Assembly (NCBI GenBank): GCA_028751875.1 | Contig: CM054138.1 | Location: 37,794,144 to 37,858,143, forward strand | Source of the DNA: Rapana venosa | Taxonomy: Eukaryota; Mollusca; Gastropoda; Neogastropoda; Muricidae | DNA length: 64,000 nucleotides | Reading direction: 5' to 3' | In this document: piece after piece, positions 1 to 9,689 of the stretch | Position numbering within the stretch: the first letter of the stretch is position 1 | Layout of the letters: every line of letters starts with the position of its first letter | Notes under the pieces: model-generated | Databases searched by the model: none | The model's input: the letters and a program-made list of their open reading frames with translations, nothing else | What the model was told of the DNA's origin: nothing | Position numbers and translations under genes: made by a program

Positions 1-640
1 CAAAAAACACACACAAAAAACATTGCGCGCTCATCCTGCCAGAAAAACCGAATTTGGTAAACATTCATGAACACATACTTCATTCGCAGTAGCAACGACT
101 TTTATGTTGTCTTTTATTCTTGAATGTTAAAATTTTTCTGAAAATTCGAAAAGAATGTTGCCCTTGAATAAAAAAGATTCCCTTTTAAGTTAATCAAAGA
201 CTTTTTCCCCTTTTCTATATAAAAAGGGTATTTTAAGATCCAAGAGTCGCCCTGTTCTCTGGGCTACACGCATTGATTTTTAAAACTATTGTTGAGGACA
301 GCAGCTAAGGATAGAAATTTAATCTTTTTTAAATTTTTTGTAGCTTTAAATTCCATAGAAACTCTATTTTCCCCCTAGAACTTGGGGAAAAAGTGTGAAT
401 AAAAATTTTGGTCCCTTTAGACGAGTTCAAGAGCAAGAATGAATGCAATAATTTTAAATGTTTTTTTTACAATTTAAGAAGCAGAGCAACAACAACTTGA
501 AAAAAGGAAAAAAGAAAAAAAGTTCTAACCATCCCCCCAAATAAAAACCGACACAATGTCTGACCCCCTTTTGTCACTTGTGGTCAAACCCTTTTTTAAC
601 ATTGTTTCTCCCCCCTCCCCATTCGTGTTAAGTTTATCGT
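1..640. other. Non-coding A/T-rich sequence
   Basis: A/T-rich sequence with many short homopolymers. I see no coding signal and no recognisable repeat. Mild base smearing (runs such as TTTTTCCCC) is visible from about 180 on. Confidence 0.5.
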
Positions 641-647
641 GGATTTA

Positions 648-1040
648 ACGGGGACGGGATTAAAAATAACACATGGGTGCTTATTCCTGGATAGCTGTGG
701 TTAGAGTGATGCATTGTATTCTGCTGACCCGGGTTCGAATCTCGTTCAAGAGGATTTTTGCCTCTGGAGTTAACATCAGTGCCGACTCCACTCTCCCAAA
801 AAAGACTATGAATCGAGATCCGTGTACGAACGCACGCAGAACATCTTGCGCACACATTAAAATCCGTTCCACTTTTCGAAGAGTAGGCGATTTGTGTGCG
901 GGGGGTGGGGATGACCAAAATTACAAAACTGCATTAAAAACGGGGAAATAGATGAAAAAAGCACATGAATGCTTATTCCTTTATCCTCGCATTAAAGAAT
1001 AAAAAAATATATAAAATGAGCAAATCCTCGAAATAAAAAA
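648..1040 (+). mobile_element. SINE-A copy 1, tRNA-derived SINE
   Basis: The head at about 688 reads like a tRNA gene: GGATAGCTGTGGTTAGAG resembles a box A, and GGTTCGAATC at about 731 is a good box B. The body carries a stretch beginning GGAGTTAACATCAGTGC, a segment with CGAACGCACGCAGAACATC, and the tail TGCTTATTCC followed by TATCCTCG and an A-rich end. The same body occurs at least eight times in this window in both orientations. A stray tail piece (ACATGGGTGCTTATTCC) lies directly before the head at 651-687, so the head was joined to, or inserted next to, an older copy. Such elements are transcribed by RNA polymerase III and depend on a LINE for copying. That is family knowledge; the partner is not identified here. 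Confidence 0.8.
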
Positions 1041-1990
1041 ATAAAGTAAAACAAAAAAACAAAAAAAGAAAATAATGATCACCTTTCAATAATCCGGTCC
1101 AAATAAGCTCAAGCATGAAACGACAAGCTCGGCACATCAGTTTGCATACAAGCAATGCTTAGCTTATTGCAACCAATGTTCTGCAAACCCATGAATCCCC
1201 GAATGTTTGCGCAAAGAAAGAAAGAACGAAAAGTAAATAACAAGCAAGAAAGGGAAACAACAAGAAGCGAATAGACAGAGGACGTTGCTGACAGTCTCAG
1301 TCATTCAATCCGAAATGCTGAACAAAAGAAGAAACGAAGAAATTAATGTTCATGTTTTAAAGAAGTAGATGTGCCCCTATGGTATGTTTATCGATGCCAG
1401 GCAGCGACTTTCCTATCTTAACATAAGACCACAAGGTAAGTTCCTTCTTCGTATTCTTTGTTGAATTGAAACCATATCAACTCTAGCATATGAAGGGGGC
1501 CAAAGCAGTACTAGCAGTGTCATTTTCAGACTCCGTCAGGGCAGACCTACAATGACACTGAACGCTCAGCCTACCAATCACAACGACTACATCATGACGG
1601 TATGCTCAGAAACACTCACACCATCTAACAAACATGTCGGTTGAAATATCGATTTTTGATGTCGACAAATTCATCCATAGAGAAGTACGTCTAATTGGAT
1701 TCAATTTGGTAAAAGTTGTCCCTGTTGTCTATTGTTTTTCTTAAGTTTATCTTTGTAACATATGATTTGACTTTTACTGTAGTGTTTATCCGTTAAGTCC
1801 AAATAGTATGACAAGATCATGTATGTTTCTTCAAGCCTTGCAATTGATCTTATGGCCTTGTTATGTTACCTATTTCCCTTTAAATATAATTGGGCAAATA
1901 ATTACCAGCATGCCAGGGTATCATATTTTGTTATTACGATTGTGTTTTGTTGTCGTTAGGAAGACAGAAACATGTTTTCATTGCTGTCTG
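1041..1990. other. Non-coding, nothing recognised
   Basis: No repeat family seen elsewhere in the window, no splice-flanked open frame and no RNA gene were found. Codon-like structure is absent on both strands. Confidence 0.4.
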
Positions 1991-1995
1991 ACACT

Positions 1996-2332
1996 TTTTA
2001 ATACGTCCATCCATCCTTCCATCCTCCATCCGTCAGTCCGTCCGTCTTGGGTCCCCCCGTCCTCCCATCCATCTACCCATCCGTCCGTCCGTTAGTCCTT
2101 CGTCAGTCCATCCATCCCCCCATCCATAATCTATCCATCCATCCACCAGCCCGTCGTCAGTCTGTCCGTCCGGCCGCCGCCCATCCATCCATCCATCCAT
2201 CCATCCACCCTCCCTCCGTCCATTCGTCCATTCATCCACCCATCCATCACCCACCAAAACCACCAACCCATCCCTCCGCCCGTCCGTCCCGTCCGCCCGT
2301 CCATCCATCCATCCATCCATCCACAACATATC
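1996..2332. repeat. Tetranucleotide array, CATC with CGTC interruptions
   Basis: About 330 bases of CATC and CGTC units with TCAGTC and CACC interruptions. The open frames over it, on both strands, are repeat translations (PSIHPSIH or DGWMDGWM type) and not genes. Confidence 0.95.
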
Positions 2333-3990
2333 GACATACCAGCAAATTGTGTTATCAACCAGCAAAGAACGAATGACCAAACAAACGAAAATATAAAACA
2401 ACGAACGAAAATTAAGAAAGGAGCCAACAAACGGGAAAAGAACAAAGAACAAAAGAACGAACGAGGAACCAACCAAAGAACCAGCAGCCAATCAACCAAT
2501 CAACTCTTTGGATAGTCGACCGGTCAAGCTCGACTGTGTTGTATAAGCTTCACACCGAAGAGAAGAGTGTTCGTGCCTTGTTTCTGTTCTTTTGCAGTTA
2601 TTGAAGTTTTTTGCTGTAGTGACACTAGTTGTTGTTGTTTTGGTTGTTTACAAACAGTTGCAAGACTTGTGTGCAACAAGCGTCAAAACTACAGTAATAA
2701 ACTTAAGATTTGCGGAAAGTGTATCATTCTGAGCAAAGGGGAAAAATCGTAATGATATCTTTGTGTTGACAGATAGCCTGGTTGCTGTGAAAAATGAAGT
2801 GTTGATACGTAAACTACGAGTTATTGAAAAAGACGTAAAATAAAACCCTTGTAAACCCCCATGTAATTTTTTTCACAACAAATAGGAAATCTTTGCAAAA
2901 AAGTGTTAAAAGGTACGAAATGAATGTGGGATTTTTAGTTGGAAAATAATCGATCATTATTTTGTTTGTCGATTGGGACCATCATCATTATCGTTGTTTC
3001 TTATCATTGTCCTCTTTCCTTTCCTCTTCCCTCCTCCTCCTCCTCTTCACCATCACCACCACCACCACACCGTGGTCTTCATTTGATAATGTTGTTGTCA
3101 TCATCATTATTTGTAAAATAATCACTATAATACCGTTTCAACATTGTCATCTTTTTATGCAGTTTGTGTTTGCTGCCTCATCTTCTGTGATGTTACTGTC
3201 CCGCTGTTCCCACGCCGCTTATTTCAGTCTCTCTGCCCCAGCTAGCTAAACCCATTATTCGTTATGATGCGTTCTCAGGTCAGAATGTCCACAGGGAGCT
3301 TAAAAATGACGGTCGCTGAGGGGCCACCCGCCGGGCGGGCCTTGCACAGCTGCTGGGTCACTGTGATGGTGTTCAGTGTACCCGTTCTGAGCTAACATAC
3401 GCACGACACCCTCTATAAAAACTTAGTCGCGGAGTCAGACCGAGTAAAAAATATGCACTTTTTATATTGCTTTGTTTCAATACTTTTCAATTAATGAAAT
3501 AATGCATATGGTGTATTTTATTCTATGACTTGTTATAACAATGTTGGAGTGTGTGTTGTATTGAATAGACTGTATTGTATTGGATACCACTTCCATGGCA
3601 GATTTCTCTGTGTGAAATTTGTGCGCGTCGCAACAAGAGTAGCGCCGATGTTTGAATCTGGGTAAAGTTGTGAATCACGTTTTTACTTGTATATAGACAT
3701 AGATTTTTTTTTAAGAAATAGCATACTCAAATTTCAATTTTCACTACAATAGAATGATTTGTCAGGCCACGTAATTTAGTTTTAAATAGATGGTGTATAG
3801 TCGTCCAGGTTGGGAAATGCTTTACTTCTGTCCAACCGCTTGAAGTTCTTGTCCCGTTCTCAGAGCTATTTGCTCGTAGTGTCAGCATTTGGCTGCCATA
3901 AAGGCCATGAAGAGAACACACTGCTGTTCGACCACACTGATAACAGTTCACAAGGGCCTGTTCCAGTTTGTAGTGGTACCCAATTTACGC
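2333..3990. other. Non-coding, nothing recognised
   Basis: Contains an AACAAACGAAC-rich patch (2370-2500), a short CTC/ATC patch (3020-3070) and a GC-rich spot near 3320. No feature can be supported. A 74-codon minus-strand frame at 3727-3951 has no recognised domain and abuts dispersed repeat X. Confidence 0.4.
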
Positions 3991-3994
3991 CAAC

Positions 3995-4500
3995 ACAAAA
4001 CCTACTTCAAAATTAAGATGGCTTGACTACCTTGTTCAGTTTTTCTCAGATCATGAAAACGAAATAAATGGTGATAGTGCCAGACAAAATACGGTTTCTG
4101 TCTGATAATTTTGCAGATGGCTAATGATGTCAGTCGTGGAGAAATTCAATGGATACCAAAGCCATGTGCAGAAATCAATTTTCTGAAAACAGTATTAATT
4201 TTTAGAGTATGAGTCTGCACGTTGTTATTGTTTCCTTTTTTCTGTGCTCATGCGTATGTAAGTTCAAGGGTTTGCTGTTTCCAACATTATTTGTTTCACG
4301 AAGTGGGGATTTTGTACGAGCTAGTTTTAATTACCTGACGCAGCACACTCCCTTGATGCTTTTTCACTTACTTCCAGAAGCATGACTCAGTAAATGGAGC
4401 TATTTTGATGTCTTTTTCTTAATTACTTTTGGTGATGCATGTACGTGATATATTCAGTTTCACTGAATCACTGAGATGCCTGCCTCTTTATGCTCTTGGA
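3995..4500 (+). repeat. Dispersed repeat X, copy 1
   Basis: From CAAAATTAAGATGGCTTGAC to the segment ACTTTTGGTGATGCATGTA this stretch matches 22,475-23,185 block by block: AAATCATGA/AGATCATGA, GGCTAATGATGTC/GGCTAATGGTGTC, GCCATGTGCAGAAATCA and GTAAATGGAGCTA. A shorter third copy is at 5118-5213. No coding frame and no tRNA-type promoter is visible, so its class is unknown. Confidence 0.8.
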
Positions 4501-4548
4501 ACTCCCGCCCCCCCCCCCCCCACCATCCTTAAACCTTTTTTGGAGATA

Positions 4549-4566
4549 TATATATATATAGATAGC

Positions 4567-4614
<48 letters not shown>

Positions 4615-4635
4615 GGGGAGAGAGAGAGAGAGATT
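4549..4635. repeat. AT then GA microsatellite
   Basis: A short TATATA run followed by about 75 bases of GA dinucleotides with two single-base interruptions. Confidence 0.95.
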
Positions 4636-4739
4636 GATTCATGTCTTAATCATAAAAGCTTTAATATCCGATTCATTTCCTTTCAATTAAGAAATAGAGT
4701 TAGACCAGTTTCTGACATATGTGACTACTCATGACCTTT

Positions 4740-4860
4740 ATCGGGGGGAACGGGGGACAGAATTCAAAAAAACGGCATATACAATGGGGACTGGAGAAAG
4801 AATAAAAACGCATGAGTATTTTTCCCATTATCCTCGAAATAAAAAGAATACAGAAATAAC
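4740..4860 (+). mobile_element. SINE-A fragment, 5'-truncated
   Basis: Carries only the 3' part of SINE-A: GGGGACTGGA, an A-rich stretch, ACGCATGAGTATTTTTCCC and CATTATCCTCGAAATAAAAAGAATA. The tRNA head is missing. Confidence 0.75.
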
Positions 4861-5117
4861 AGAGAAATAAAAAATAGATTACCTAAACTATTTTTTGCAG
4901 TGCATGGGGCATTGTTCAAAATGTCTATTGTATGTGGAATTTTACAAACACAATGATAAAAGTTCTCTTAACATGAAATTTAGCTGTTTAGAAAAAGCAG
5001 TATAGGCTACTGGGAAAACATACCCAAAATTTTATGCATAAAGGTAGACTTTCACCTTAGCAGACTTTACATTAGTAATACTACATGTTTTAAACGCAGA
5101 CAGTACGGAATATTTTT

Positions 5118-5213
5118 GATTGAATCTTCCCGCAGTTCATGAAAGCGAAATAACTAGTGACAACATCAAACAGGACACTTGAGTAATGATTTTGCGGCGG
5201 CTAATGATGGGGA
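5118..5213 (+). repeat. Dispersed repeat X, copy 3 (fragment)
   Basis: CAGTTCATGAAAGCGAAATAA, a run of partly matching bases, then TGATTTTGCGGCGGCTAATGATG. This matches repeat X copy 1 at about 4045-4130 and is lost after that. Confidence 0.65.
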
Positions 5214-5249
5214 GGTGTAGAAGCTTCCAAAAGGCCAGTAATCTCCCGT

Positions 5250-5355
5250 CAGGCTGTGTGCTCTGCTGTGCTGTGCCATACTGTGCCGTGTTGTGTTGTG
5301 CTGTGCGTGCCATACTATGCCGTGTTGTGTTGTGCTGTGCTGTGCTGTGCTGTCA
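5250..5355. repeat. Pentanucleotide array, GTGCT/GTGTT
   Basis: About 100 bases of imperfect CTGTG/TTGTG units. Open frames across it are repeat translations. Confidence 0.85.
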
Positions 5356-5464
5356 GAACACGCGAGTGTTGCGTATTGTGAAAATGACAATTTTTTGGAG
5401 GTTTGTCCTTGCTCTGTGGGAAATTGGAGATAATTATGATGACATGGCAGGTTGTCAAGATGTT

Positions 5465-5880
5465 GGAAGGTATGTAGTTGTGTGTGCGTGCGTACGTGGT
5501 GCTTGTGCGTGCGTGCTTGCGACCGTGGGGTGTGTGCGTGTATACGTGCGCCGCGCGTGGGTGTATTGTGTGTGTGTGTGTGGTGTGTGTTGCTTTGCTC
5601 TTACGTTTCCTACATCAAAGTGATAATATTTGTGCAGCGCCGCGTATGTGTGTGTGTGTGTGTGTTTTGTGTGCGTGTGTGTGTGGTGTGTGTGTGTGGT
5701 GTGTGTGTGTGTGAGGTAAAATCAAGAAAAAACAAACTAATTCCCAGATTGTACATTGGTTTAAACAATGCATTTGCTTTTTTCATCAAGCCGTGTGTGT
5801 GTGTGTGTGTGTGGGGTGTGTGTGTGGGGTGTGTGTGTTGGGTGTTTGTGTGTTTTGTGTGTGTGTGTCCCGGGGGGTAC
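5465..5880. repeat. GT-rich microsatellite cluster
   Basis: Several GT tracts separated by unique sequence and by one copy of repeat Y (5712-5793). The 180-codon frame here is a C/V/G repeat translation and not a gene. Confidence 0.9.
5712..5793 (+). repeat. Dispersed repeat Y, copy 1
   Basis: Holds a TGTACATTG block, then AATGCATTTGCTTTTTTCAT and CAAGCC. The same block order occurs at 5905-5985, 45,402-45,490 and, reversed, 53,274-53,370. Confidence 0.6.
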
Positions 5881-5904
5881 GAGGGGTTGCGTGTGTTTTT
5901 TGGT

Positions 5905-5985
5905 GTCAAAGTAAAAGGCCCAAAATTTTTATTTTGGGAGGGTACATTAAATAAAAGTGCATATGTTTTTTTTCATCAAACCCAA
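5905..5985 (+). repeat. Dispersed repeat Y, copy 2
   Basis: GTCAAAGTAAAAGGC, then TTTTATTTT, GGTACATTAAATAAAAGTGC and TTTTTTTTCATCAAACC. This is close to the copy at 45,402. It starts directly after a GT tract, as two of the other copies do. Confidence 0.7.
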
Positions 5986-6089
5986 AACATCTAGGGGGGG
6001 AAAAAAAAGTTTAATATATATGCAGACTTAAAATAAAAAAAAACCCCATTTGTTAAACATAAAAATTTAAAACAAGAGAAAAAAATTTA

Positions 6090-6255
6090 AATATGCGTGC
6101 GTGGTGCACGCGCGCGGGGCGCGCGCGTGTGTGTGGTGTGTGGGGCGTGCGTGTCCCCGGTATGTGTGTGTAAGCGTGAAAAACATTTCCCACATGTATG
6201 TTGTTTTGTTTGTGTATGTGGGGTGTGTGTGTGTGTGTTTGTGTGTGAGTGATTT
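6090..6255. repeat. GT/GC-rich microsatellite
   Basis: Short CGCGCG patch near 6110 followed by GT tracts to 6250. No gene. Confidence 0.8.
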
Positions 6256-7310
6256 GAGTAAAGTGGGGAGAGGATTTAAAGAGTTGGGGTTATTTTAATA
6301 AAACGTGAAATATGTGAAAATTGCCATGCTATTGTAGACATGAAAATTAGCAATTTTGGAAAAACGTTTGTTGCTATGCCCCCCTTTTTTGCCTTTTTCC
6401 CTCTTGGGAATGGTAAAGTATTGTTGTGGAGGGAAACATTACACGTTGTTATTTGTTTTGGTTGGTTTTCCCAGATTGTTGTTTGTTTTTTTTCCTTTCC
6501 TTTTTTTCTGTCTGTTGTCTGTCAAACTGGCGTTTTTATGTTTTTCTGGGATGATTTCACTTTATTTTTTCCCTTCTTTTTTTTGGGTGTTTGTTTTCTG
6601 TCTTTTTGTCTTTTCTGACTGTGTTTTCAAAATGTCCCTTCTGTCAAAGTGTCTTTTTTTTTGTTTGCTTTGTCCGTTTATGTGTTTGACAGAAAATTTT
6701 TTTTCCTTTTTTTCTTTCGGTTTTCTTTTTTTCCTTTTTTTTCTTTCTGTTTTTTTTTCTTGTTTTTTTTTTCTTTCTTTTCTTTTTCTCCCCCTTTCTT
6801 TTTTTTCTTTTTCTCTTTATTTCCCTTTTACCCTCTTTTTTCCCCTTTCCCCTTTTCTTTTTTATCCCTCGTTACTTCCTTGTTTCCCCCTTTCTTCCTT
6901 CCTTATTTCTCTCTTTTTTTCCTTCCTTCGTGGGGTTTTCTGTTTCTTGTTTAAAAATTTTTTTATTTTTTGTGTTCCTGTGTTTTATGATTTGTCTGTA
7001 TGGGTTTTTTTCTTTCCCAAAACCACTCTTCCCTTTTTGGGGAAAGGCTTTCATTTTAATCAGCACATGCACAGTAAAACAGAAGAGGGGAAAAAATTTG
7101 GTTCTAAGAAACGCCGTAACAAAAAAACGCATTTTCTGTAAAAGAAAAAGAAAAGAAAAAAAAGAGGGGGGGGGGGGGGGAAGGGGTCGAGCACAAAACG
7201 AAACCCCGATTAATGCCCTGACAAACACTAGGTAAACAAAAAACTCATCTCCTAAAGACCCCCAAAAGGGACAGACAGACGACAGACAGACACACACCCC
7301 ACAACACAAC
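6256..7310. other. Smeared T/C-rich sequence, no gene
   Basis: Nearly all T and C on the plus strand between 6470 and 6990, in homopolymer steps (TTTTTCCCTTT). The 261-codon frame over it is low-complexity F/L/S and has no domain. Base quality looks poor. Confidence 0.6.
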
Positions 7311-7311
7311 A

Positions 7312-9175
7312 AAAACACACACAAACCCCACACACAAAACACACACACACCACACCACATGGTTGTTGGTGGAAAAGTATGTGTGAGTGTTGTGCAAAAT
7401 TTGGTTTTTGGTGGGGAACATATATGTGTGTCATGTGCACAATGGTTTTTGGTGTACCATGTATGTGTGTCATGGGGCTTAATGGTTGTTGGTGTGCCCC
7501 AAAATGTGTGTCATGTGAAATGGTTTGGTGTGCACATGTATGTGTGTCATGTGCAAAAAATGGTTTTTGGTTTTGGTTCCCCACAGGGTATGGTGTCTGT
7601 CCCAAAAAGGTTGTTGGGGGTGAAACAAAATTATGTGTGTCATGTGCACAAGGTTGTTGGTGTGCATTTGTATGGTGAGTGTCATGTGACAAGGGGTTGT
7701 TGGTGTGCCTGTATGTGGGGAGTGTATGTGCACTTTTGGTTGTTGGGGTGCCAGGTATGTGTGAGTGTAATGTGCAAATGGTTGTTGGTGGCACATGTTT
7801 GTGTGGTGCATGTGCACAATGGTTTTTGGGTTGTGCCATGTATGTGTGTCATGGCATTTTGGTTTTTGGGGTGTGCAAATGAAAGGGAGTGTATGTGCCA
7901 ATGGTTGTTGAGTCCCAAAAGTTTGTGTGATTTGTCATGTGCACAAGGGTTTGTTGGTGTGCACATGAAAGTGTTGAGTGTAATGGGCAAAAAGGGGGGG
8001 GTTGGGGGCCCCATGTATGTGTGTCTTTGTGCACAATGGTTGTTGTTGTCAAAAGTATGTGTGTCATGTGCACAAGGTTGTTAGTGTGACATGTAGTGTG
8101 TCATGTGAATAATGGTTGTTGGTGGGGCCCAGGGTTTTTGTGTGTCATGTGAAAAATGGGTTTTGGTGTAAAAATGTATGTGTTTTTCAGGTTTTTTAAG
8201 GGTTTGGTTGGTGTAAACATTTATGTGTGTCTGTGCCAAATGGTTGTTGATGTGAACTGTATGTTTTGTCATGTGCACAAGGGTTTGTTAGTTCCCCAAA
8301 ATGTATGTGTGTCATGTGCCAATGGTTGTTAGTGTGCAATGTTTGTTTGTAAATGTGCTTTTAAGGGTTTGTTGGTGTGCACAGGTATGTGGTCATGTGA
8401 CAATGGTTTTTGGGTGTGAAATTTGTATTTTGTGTCATTTTGCACAATGGTTTTTGGGTTTGAAAAAATTTGTATGTGTGTCATGTGCACAATGGTTTTT
8501 GGGTTTTGACATATATTTTGTGAAATGGGGCACAATGGTTGTTGGTGTGCCCCGTTTGTGTGAGTGTCTGTGCACAATGGTTTTTGGGTTGTGCAATGTA
8601 GGGTGTGTCATGTGCACAATGGTTGTTGGTGGGGCACATTTATGTGGAGTGTCATGTGCACAATGGTTGTTGGTGAAAAATTTGTATGTGTTTTTAATGT
8701 GCACAATGGTTGTTGGTGTGCACATTTAGTGTAAAGTTCTGGGGCACAAGGGTTTGGGTGGTGTGACATTTTTTGTGTGGGGGTTTTCTGTGCAAAAAGG
8801 TTTTTTGGTGTGAACATGTATGTGTGAGGGGTTATGGCACAATGGTTTTTGGTGTCCCAATTGTAGGTGTGTCATTGAAACAAGGGGTTGGGTTGGTTTT
8901 GAAACATGTTGTGTGTCATGTGCAAAATTGGGGTTGTTGGGGGTGCACATTGTATGTTGCCTGTGCAAAATTGGTTTTTTGGGGGCCCAATTTATGTGTG
9001 GGGTTTCTTTGCACAATGGTTTGTTGGTGTGCAAATGTTTTGTGAGTGTCTTGAAAAAATGGTTGTTGGTGTGACATATATTTTTTTTTGATGTGCGCAT
9101 GTTTTGGGTGGGGTCATGTGCCCCAATGCTTGTTGATGTGAAAATGTGGGGTTGAAAGTTAAATGGGATGCATTG
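7312..9175. repeat. Minisatellite of about 41-bp units
   Basis: About 40 units, each built as TATGTGTGTCATGTGCACAA, then TGGTTGTTGGTGTGC and a short linker. Spacing between successive TTGTTGGTG blocks runs about 38-45 bases. Units differ by substitutions and small indels, and damage increases toward both ends. A CA tract (7290-7350) borders it on the left. The open frames on both strands are translations of the unit. Confidence 0.9.
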
Positions 9176-9179
9176 TGCA

Positions 9180-9685
9180 CAGCTTGAAAACTATGTACAG
9201 GCGGGGCATCCTTTTCAATAGAGGGTTTATTAAAAAAAATTGTAACCCTTTCACACTTTTCCGTTAACCCGTATTTTTTTAAGTGAAAATAGGTTTTTTT
9301 CCTAATTGTGGAGTATGGGTCGCGGGGGTTTACAGGTGATTGGAATTTACCATCACCAGTTTGAATGGTCTGTTCCCCCAGTCAGTTGCTGTTTTTTTTA
9401 AAACTGTCACCCCCAGTTGATGTTTTGAAAAATTAAAAATTTAAACCCTTTTGCCTGGGGCCCGGGGAAAATTTTTGGGGGCCCCCAAGATGAACCCTCC
9501 CTTCCAGCTATGCTGTTGTGACAAAGGGAGGTGATAGGTGTTTTTGGGAAAATTTGGGAAAGTATTTTTTTGGGTTCATCTTTTGCCATTACACCCGGGC
9601 GTGTGTAGGGCGGGAAAACAAAGCGTTCCACCCCCGGCCCTATCGGGCCCCAACCCTAAAAAATGCCCCCCAAAGAGTGCTGCAT
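9180..9685. other. Smeared sequence, no feature
   Basis: Homopolymer-stepped sequence; nothing recognisable before the LINE-G C-terminus begins. Confidence 0.4.
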
Positions 9686-9689
9686 GGCC

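Noticed and set aside
2033..2499. Open frames of 109-152 codons on both strands
   Set aside because: Mostly direct translations of the CATC/CGTC array with low-complexity composition.
3727..3951. 74-codon minus-strand frame beginning NCYQCGRTAVC
   Set aside because: Two cysteine pairs suggest a zinc-binding fragment, but there is no splice support and it borders dispersed repeat X.
6356..7141. 261-codon plus-strand frame rich in F and L
   Set aside because: Lies on T/C homopolymer-stepped sequence; no domain, and the composition explains the absence of stops.
7312..9175. CRISPR-like array because of regular spacing
   Set aside because: The whole 41-bp unit repeats with no unique spacers, and the setting is eukaryotic.
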